Assembly: GCF_003261575.2 (NCBI RefSeq)
Contig: NZ_CP036175.1
Coordinates: forward strand, 5,456,001 to 5,520,000
Direction: 5' to 3'
Length of the DNA: 64,000 nucleotides
From: Klebsiella huaxiensis
Lineage (GTDB): Bacteria > Pseudomonadota > Gammaproteobacteria > Enterobacterales > Enterobacteriaceae
Below are positions 60,312 through 64,000 of the stretch, one piece after another. Position 1 is the first letter of the stretch; each line of letters starts with the position of its first letter. Below the pieces are notes generated by a model, which had not been told where the DNA came from, did no database searches, and worked only from the letters and a program-made list of their open reading frames with translations. Made by a program: the position numbers and the translations under genes.

Positions 60312-60962
60312 TTAGCCCCAAAGCTGGGCAATAGAGCGTTTAAACTGACGCGCGGCTTCAACCGGCGAAGCGGCATCACGAATGCTACGACCAGCGATAA
60401 AGACGTGAATCGGAATGCCTTTGAACAACGGCAGATCTTCCAGCGCCAGGCCGCCGGTGACGGTAACCTTAAAGCCCATATCAGACAGGCGCTTGATGGC
60501 GCTGATGTCCGCCTCACCCCACGCCACGCCTGCGGCCTGCGCATCGCGACTGCGGTGATACACTACCTGCCCGATACCCGCGTCGCGCCACTCCTGAGCC
60601 TGTTCCCAGGTCCAGTATCCGGTCAGTTCGATCTGCACATCACCGTTAAACTCTTTCGCCACATCCAGCGCGCCTTTGGTGGTGTTGATATCCGCACAGC
60701 AGATCACGGTCACCCAGTCAGCATTGGCTTCAAAACACATACGGGAGAGAATTTTGCCCGCATCGGCGATTTTGGCATCCGCCAGCACGATTTTATGCGG
60801 ATAGAGTGCTTTCAGGTCGCGAACCGCACGAACGCCTTCGGCGACGCAAAGAATCGTGCCGACTTCAATAATGTCCACTTCATCAGCAATCAGGCGCGTC
60901 GTTTCATATGCAGAAGACATTGATTGGTTATCCAGCGCAACCTGCAACATAGGTAATGACAT
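60312..60962 (-). CDS. ulaD: 3-keto-L-gulonate-6-phosphate decarboxylase UlaD
   Basis: Orotidine-monophosphate-decarboxylase superfamily enzyme of 216 aa. Converts 3-keto-L-gulonate-6-P to L-xylulose-5-P plus CO2, with Mg. The catalytic Asp/Lys/Asp motif is in IVLADAKIADAG; VALDNQS opens the barrel and ICCADINTTKGALDVAKEF is conserved. It lies 12 bp after ulaC. Confidence 0.97.
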   Translation of the reverse strand: MSLPMLQVALDNQSMSSAYETTRLIADEVDIIEVGTILCVAEGVRAVRDLKALYPHKIVLADAKIADAGKILSRMCFEANADWVTVICCADINTTKGALDVAKEFNGDVQIELTGYWTWEQAQEWRDAGIGQVVYHRSRDAQAAGVAWGEADISAIKRLSDMGFKVTVTGGLALEDLPLFKGIPIHVFIAGRSIRDAASPVEAARQFKRSIAQLWG

Positions 60963-60974
60963 TTGATATTCCTT

Positions 60975-61442
60975 TTAAACAGCCGCCGCGGTGGCGTTAT
61001 CAATTAAATCCAGCACTTCCTGCGCGGTACGGCAGGCGCGTAAACGGTCGAAGTTGGCTTCATCGTCAAACAGATTAACGATCTGCATGATGCCCACTTC
61101 CTGATGTGTGTTGGCATCGACCGCCGCCATCGTTATCAGGATATCGACCGGGTCGTTATCTTCGTGGTTAAAGACCAGCGGCGTTTTCAGCGTCACCAGT
61201 GCAAAACCCGTTTTCTTCACGCCCTCTTCCGGGCGCCCGTGCGGCATCGCCAGGCCCGGCGCAATCACAAAGTACGGGCCAAATTGTTCAACGCCGTCAA
61301 GAATGGCCTGATAGTAACGAGGCTCGACCACGTCAGCCTTAACCAACAGATCAACGCTCAGTTTTACCGCTTCCTGCCAGGTGCTGGCGTCGGCCCGTAA
61401 GAGGATCGAGTTATTTTCCGCCAGCGAATCTCGTAATTTCAT
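60975..61442 (-). CDS. ulaC: Ascorbate-specific PTS EIIA component UlaC
   Basis: 155 aa. Mannitol/fructose-type EIIA domain that takes phosphate from HPr; the active His is in APGLAMPHGRPEEGV. It passes phosphate to UlaB. Located 9 bp after ulaB. One residue longer than E. coli UlaC. Confidence 0.97.
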   Translation of the reverse strand: MKLRDSLAENNSILLRADASTWQEAVKLSVDLLVKADVVEPRYYQAILDGVEQFGPYFVIAPGLAMPHGRPEEGVKKTGFALVTLKTPLVFNHEDNDPVDILITMAAVDANTHQEVGIMQIVNLFDDEANFDRLRACRTAQEVLDLIDNATAAAV

Positions 61443-61451
61443 GGTGCGTCC

Positions 61452-61757
61452 TTACTTCACGTCCTGCGGGAAATGTTCTTTGATCACTTCCAGCAGCTTC
61501 GGACCAAAGTCAGCAGGCGACAGCATGTTGCGCACGCCAACCACATATTTGTTGCCGGAAACGGTGATCTCACCGGCGATATGGGTGGAGGCAATGATGA
61601 TGTCTGCTCCGCTTAATTCGCTTTTGTATTCACCCACCGCGCAGCTATTCACCGTGTGATCAATATTTGACTGGGTCAAAAACTGGTCCACTTTCATTTT
61701 CATGATCATGGAACTGCCTTGCCCGTTGCCACATACAGCCAGGATACGAACGGTCAT
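61452..61757 (-). CDS. ulaB: Ascorbate-specific PTS EIIB component UlaB
   Basis: 101 aa. The active cysteine is Cys9 in ILAVCGNGQGSSMIMK, typical of EIIB. Start MTVRILAV chosen over a TTG two codons upstream because AAGGAG is spaced 8 bp from this ATG. It lies 12 bp after ulaA. Transfers phosphate to L-ascorbate carried by UlaA, forming L-ascorbate-6-P. Confidence 0.97.
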   Translation of the reverse strand: MTVRILAVCGNGQGSSMIMKMKVDQFLTQSNIDHTVNSCAVGEYKSELSGADIIIASTHIAGEITVSGNKYVVGVRNMLSPADFGPKLLEVIKEHFPQDVK

Positions 61758-61769
61758 AGTCAAAACTCC

Positions 61770-63170
61770 TTATTGAGCAGAAGCATCTGCCAGTTGTTTT
61801 TCCGCATCTTCTTCAGCACGCAGCGTGCGTCCTGCGAAGAACATATAAGCCAGTGAAATCAGAATAATAACGGCCATAAATGCGATACCGACGGAGGCAA
61901 AGCCTTGCATCATCGGTGGCGCCAAGATGGACCAGTCCGCCATGCCCATCCAGGCGCTCATGCCCGTCAGCTTCACAGCCCAAACGCAGCCGAAGATCTC
62001 TATCATGCCCATCACCAGGCAAATCTTGAGTGCCGCGCGCCAACCGCCAAAGTGGTTAGCAAACACACCAATGGTGGCGTTAGAGAAGAACATCGGGATA
62101 AAGCCTGGAATAATCAGAATGGAAGATCCGACGCCCACCAGAATACCGACGGCGATCAGTTGACCGATGGTGCCCCACATAAATCCCCAGACCACGGCGT
62201 TCGGTGCAAAGCTATAAATCGCCGCGCAGTCAATCGCCAGTACGGCGCCAGGGATCAAACGCTGAGAGATACCGTTGAAGGCCTCAGAGAGCTCGGCGAC
62301 AAACATGCGCACACCCTGCGTGATGATGAAAATCGCGACCGCAAAAGAGAAACCGGTTTGCAGGATATAGACCGTCCAGTGGGTTTTACCCGCCATCGCC
62401 TGCACCGTATCAATGCCGAAGGAGAGCAGGATTGCGCCGAAGAAAACCGTCATAACAATGGCCGTGGAAACGATATTGTCGTGGAAGATGTTCAGCCAGC
62501 CCGGCAGTTTAAGATCCTCAACGCTCTCTTCTTTTTTCCCCAGATATGGCGCGACTTTATAGGCAATCCATGAAGCGAACTGCTGCTGGTGGCCAATCGA
62601 GAAGCCGCAGCCGTCGGTCACTTCCTGGGTCGGTTTGTACATCATGTTGGAGGTGATCCCCCAATACAGGGAGACCAGGACCGCCGTGCAGATAATGGTT
62701 GTCCACATCGAATAACCGAAGATGTATAACGAAACCGCAATCAGCCCCGCCTGCTGAAACATGATGTGTCCAGTCAGCATGATGGTGCGAATACCGGTAA
62801 TGCGCCGCAGCAGGACGTAACAGATATTCAGCGCCAGCGCTAACAGTACCGCATAGCCGACCCAACTGTAGGCATCGCCCATACGCTCAATGGTTGCCAT
62901 CATGGAAGCGTAGGTATCGGAAATCGCCCCGTTGATGCCGTAAACCTCAGACATCTTCGCGACGACCGGCTTGAAGGTGCTGGTCAAAATGCCGGAACCC
63001 GCCTGCAATAACATAAAACCGATAATGGTTTTAATCGTCCCTTTGACAATGACGCTGGCGCTTTTACGCAACAGGATGTAGCCCAGACACGTCACGATAC
63101 CCAGCAGCAGCGGGGCATTGGTCATGACCTGGTTAAAGAAAACGGTAAAGATGTTGTAGAGAATCTCCAT
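61770..63170 (-). CDS. ulaA: Ascorbate-specific PTS permease (EIIC) UlaA
   Basis: Inner membrane transporter of 466 aa, about 11 helices, dimeric in E. coli. Almost collinear with E. coli UlaA (MEILYNIFTVFFNQVMTNAPLLLGIVTCLGYILLRKS...; FGYSMWTTIICTA; GLSQRLIPG-like region). Start at 63170 by homology (12 residues shorter than the longest frame). First gene of ulaABCDEF, divergent from ulaG across a 365-bp control region. Confidence 0.98.
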   Translation of the reverse strand: MEILYNIFTVFFNQVMTNAPLLLGIVTCLGYILLRKSASVIVKGTIKTIIGFMLLQAGSGILTSTFKPVVAKMSEVYGINGAISDTYASMMATIERMGDAYSWVGYAVLLALALNICYVLLRRITGIRTIMLTGHIMFQQAGLIAVSLYIFGYSMWTTIICTAVLVSLYWGITSNMMYKPTQEVTDGCGFSIGHQQQFASWIAYKVAPYLGKKEESVEDLKLPGWLNIFHDNIVSTAIVMTVFFGAILLSFGIDTVQAMAGKTHWTVYILQTGFSFAVAIFIITQGVRMFVAELSEAFNGISQRLIPGAVLAIDCAAIYSFAPNAVVWGFMWGTIGQLIAVGILVGVGSSILIIPGFIPMFFSNATIGVFANHFGGWRAALKICLVMGMIEIFGCVWAVKLTGMSAWMGMADWSILAPPMMQGFASVGIAFMAVIILISLAYMFFAGRTLRAEEDAEKQLADASAQ

Positions 63171-63535
63171 AACACGCTCCAGAAGGTGAAAGCTCTGAAC
63201 GTACATTACGTCCAGGGTTTGTTGTTGCGATCACTCTAATAATCAAAAATAATCACAACAAGATTATATTTGATTAAATGTGACGCACGCCGCAAATAAT
63301 TATTCAATCTGTACACGAATTAATTCTCATTTATCAAAATCAAAAATTAACCCATTAAAATCAACATAATAATAAGTAATAGAGTCAATAAAAAAAGCCT
63401 GACATCATCTGGGGCGCCATTTCCCATCCCTGTAAAGCGTAAAATTCAGGATTGCATTCCTGAACAAACGATGGCAGCATTCTTCAAAACAAATCACAAT
63501 GTGATTACTTTTGACAATACGTGAGGGAAAGCGCA
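63171..63535. promoter_or_regulatory. ulaA/ulaG divergent control region
   Basis: 365 bp, AT-rich. It has direct repeats AATAATCA at 63238-63245 and 63248-63255 (10-bp period) with an inverse copy TGATTA at 63271-63276, candidates for UlaR (DeoR-family) operators. TGTGA-type CRP half-sites occur near 63280 and at 63490-63505 (AATCACAATGTGATT palindrome). UlaR, CRP and IHF control this region in E. coli. Confidence 0.6.
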
Positions 63536-64000
63536 ATGAGTAAAGTACAAACCATCACCCGCGAATCATGGATCCTGAACACCTTCCCTGAGTGGGGTAG
63601 CTGGCTGAATGAAGAAATTGAACAAGAGCAGGTTGCACCAGGTACCTTTGCCATGTGGTGGTTGGGTTGTACGGGCATCTGGCTGAAATCAGAAGGCGGG
63701 GCCAATATCTGTGTCGATTTCTGGTGCGGTACGGGCAAACAAAGCCATGGCAATCCGCTGATGAAAACAGGCCATCAGATGCAGCGCATGGCAGGCGTCA
63801 AGAAACTCCAGCCAAATCTGCGCACCACCCCGTTCGTACTCGATCCGTTCGCTATTCGCCAGATTGACGCCGTTCTGTCTACGCACGATCACAACGATCA
63901 TATCGACGTTAACGTTGCCGCCGCGGTGATGCAGAATTGCGCCGATAACGTACCCTTTATCGGCCCGCAAACTTGTGTTGATCTGTGGATCGGCTGGGGC
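63536..64000 (+). CDS. ulaG: L-ascorbate-6-phosphate lactonase UlaG (3'-partial)
   Basis: First 155 codons of UlaG, a metallo-beta-lactamase-fold lactonase that opens L-ascorbate-6-P to 3-keto-L-gulonate-6-P. The Mn site motif STHDHNDHID (H-x-H-x-D-H type) is present. The N-terminus MSKVQTITRESWILNTFPEWGSWLNEEIEQEQVAPG matches E. coli UlaG (about 354 aa). The frame is open at the right edge of the window. GAGGGAAAG precedes the ATG. Confidence 0.97.
   Translation, partial: MSKVQTITRESWILNTFPEWGSWLNEEIEQEQVAPGTFAMWWLGCTGIWLKSEGGANICVDFWCGTGKQSHGNPLMKTGHQMQRMAGVKKLQPNLRTTPFVLDPFAIRQIDAVLSTHDHNDHIDVNVAAAVMQNCADNVPFIGPQTCVDLWIGWG

Noticed and set aside
59784..60923. Long plus-strand frame (379 codons) over ulaE/ulaD
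   Set aside because: Antisense shadow of two well-conserved genes; no start site, and composition reflects the other strand.
1..64000. CRISPR arrays, tRNA or rRNA genes, prophage
   Set aside because: I saw no regularly spaced direct repeats, cloverleaf-type segments or phage structural genes; IS1 is the only complete mobile element found.

Overview
The window is chromosomal DNA of an enterobacterium, most likely Klebsiella/Raoultella or a close relative. The backbone follows, in reverse orientation, the 95-minute region of the E. coli K-12 map as I know it: yjfF-ytfT-ytfR-ytfQ, ppa, ytfP, tamB, tamA, msrA, ytfL, ytfK, ytfJ, cysQ, cpdB, ytfH, qorB, ytfF, ytfE, cycA, fklB, ytfB, rplI-rpsR-priB-rpsF, yjfY, ulaF-ulaA, ulaG. 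Protein matches are near-identical over long stretches. ERIC and REP-type repeats also fit this family. I cannot name the species.

Accessory blocks interrupt the backbone at five places. (1) 1-5.5 kb: a truncated AraC-type regulator, an isatin-hydrolase-like cyclase, a MarR regulator, a luciferase-like (LLM) monooxygenase with its flavin reductase, and a phenol-degradation-type outer membrane protein; this looks like an aromatic or N-heterocycle catabolic cluster. (2) 11.2-16.0 kb, in the slot between ppa and ytfP that holds chpSB in E. coli: five co-directional genes for membrane or exported proteins of unknown function, the last two being diverged lipoprotein paralogues. (3) 24.6-35.5 kb, between ytfL and ytfK: a LacY-type permease, a GH42 glycosidase and a close AraC paralogue, then an AT-rich chaperone-usher fimbrial locus broken by IS1. 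(4) An AraC-type regulator between qorB and ytfF. (5) 47.1-56.4 kb, between ytfB and rplI: a TetR regulator and a six-gene CoA-linked catabolic operon (SDR dehydrogenase, TIM-barrel isomerase, enoyl-CoA hydratase, CoA-transferase, fumarate-reductase-like flavoprotein, MFS importer), followed by a convergent EamA exporter.

Known modules are readable. ytfQRT-yjfF imports galactofuranose. TamA-TamB forms the envelope translocation/lipid-transport machine. msrA repairs oxidised methionine. cysQ and cpdB handle sulfur and nucleotide phosphates. ytfE repairs iron-sulfur centres after nitrosative damage and lies behind a very long NsrR-type palindrome. rpsF-priB-rpsR-rplI is the ribosomal operon with an S6:S18 leader hairpin. 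ulaABCDEF and ulaG form the divergent L-ascorbate regulon.

The most promising leads are three. In the GH42 locus, the AraC paralogue keeps every arabinose-pocket residue at a constant offset while the LacY-type permease has lost galactoside-specific residues, which suggests an arabinoside rather than lactose system. The CoA-linked operon has no substrate I can assign. The five-gene exported cassette next to ppa is largely undescribed. The fimbrial locus appears to have lost its pilin gene(s) and the chaperone signal peptide through an IS1-associated deletion: IS1 is full length (768 bp) but has no target duplication and is bordered by two truncated genes.
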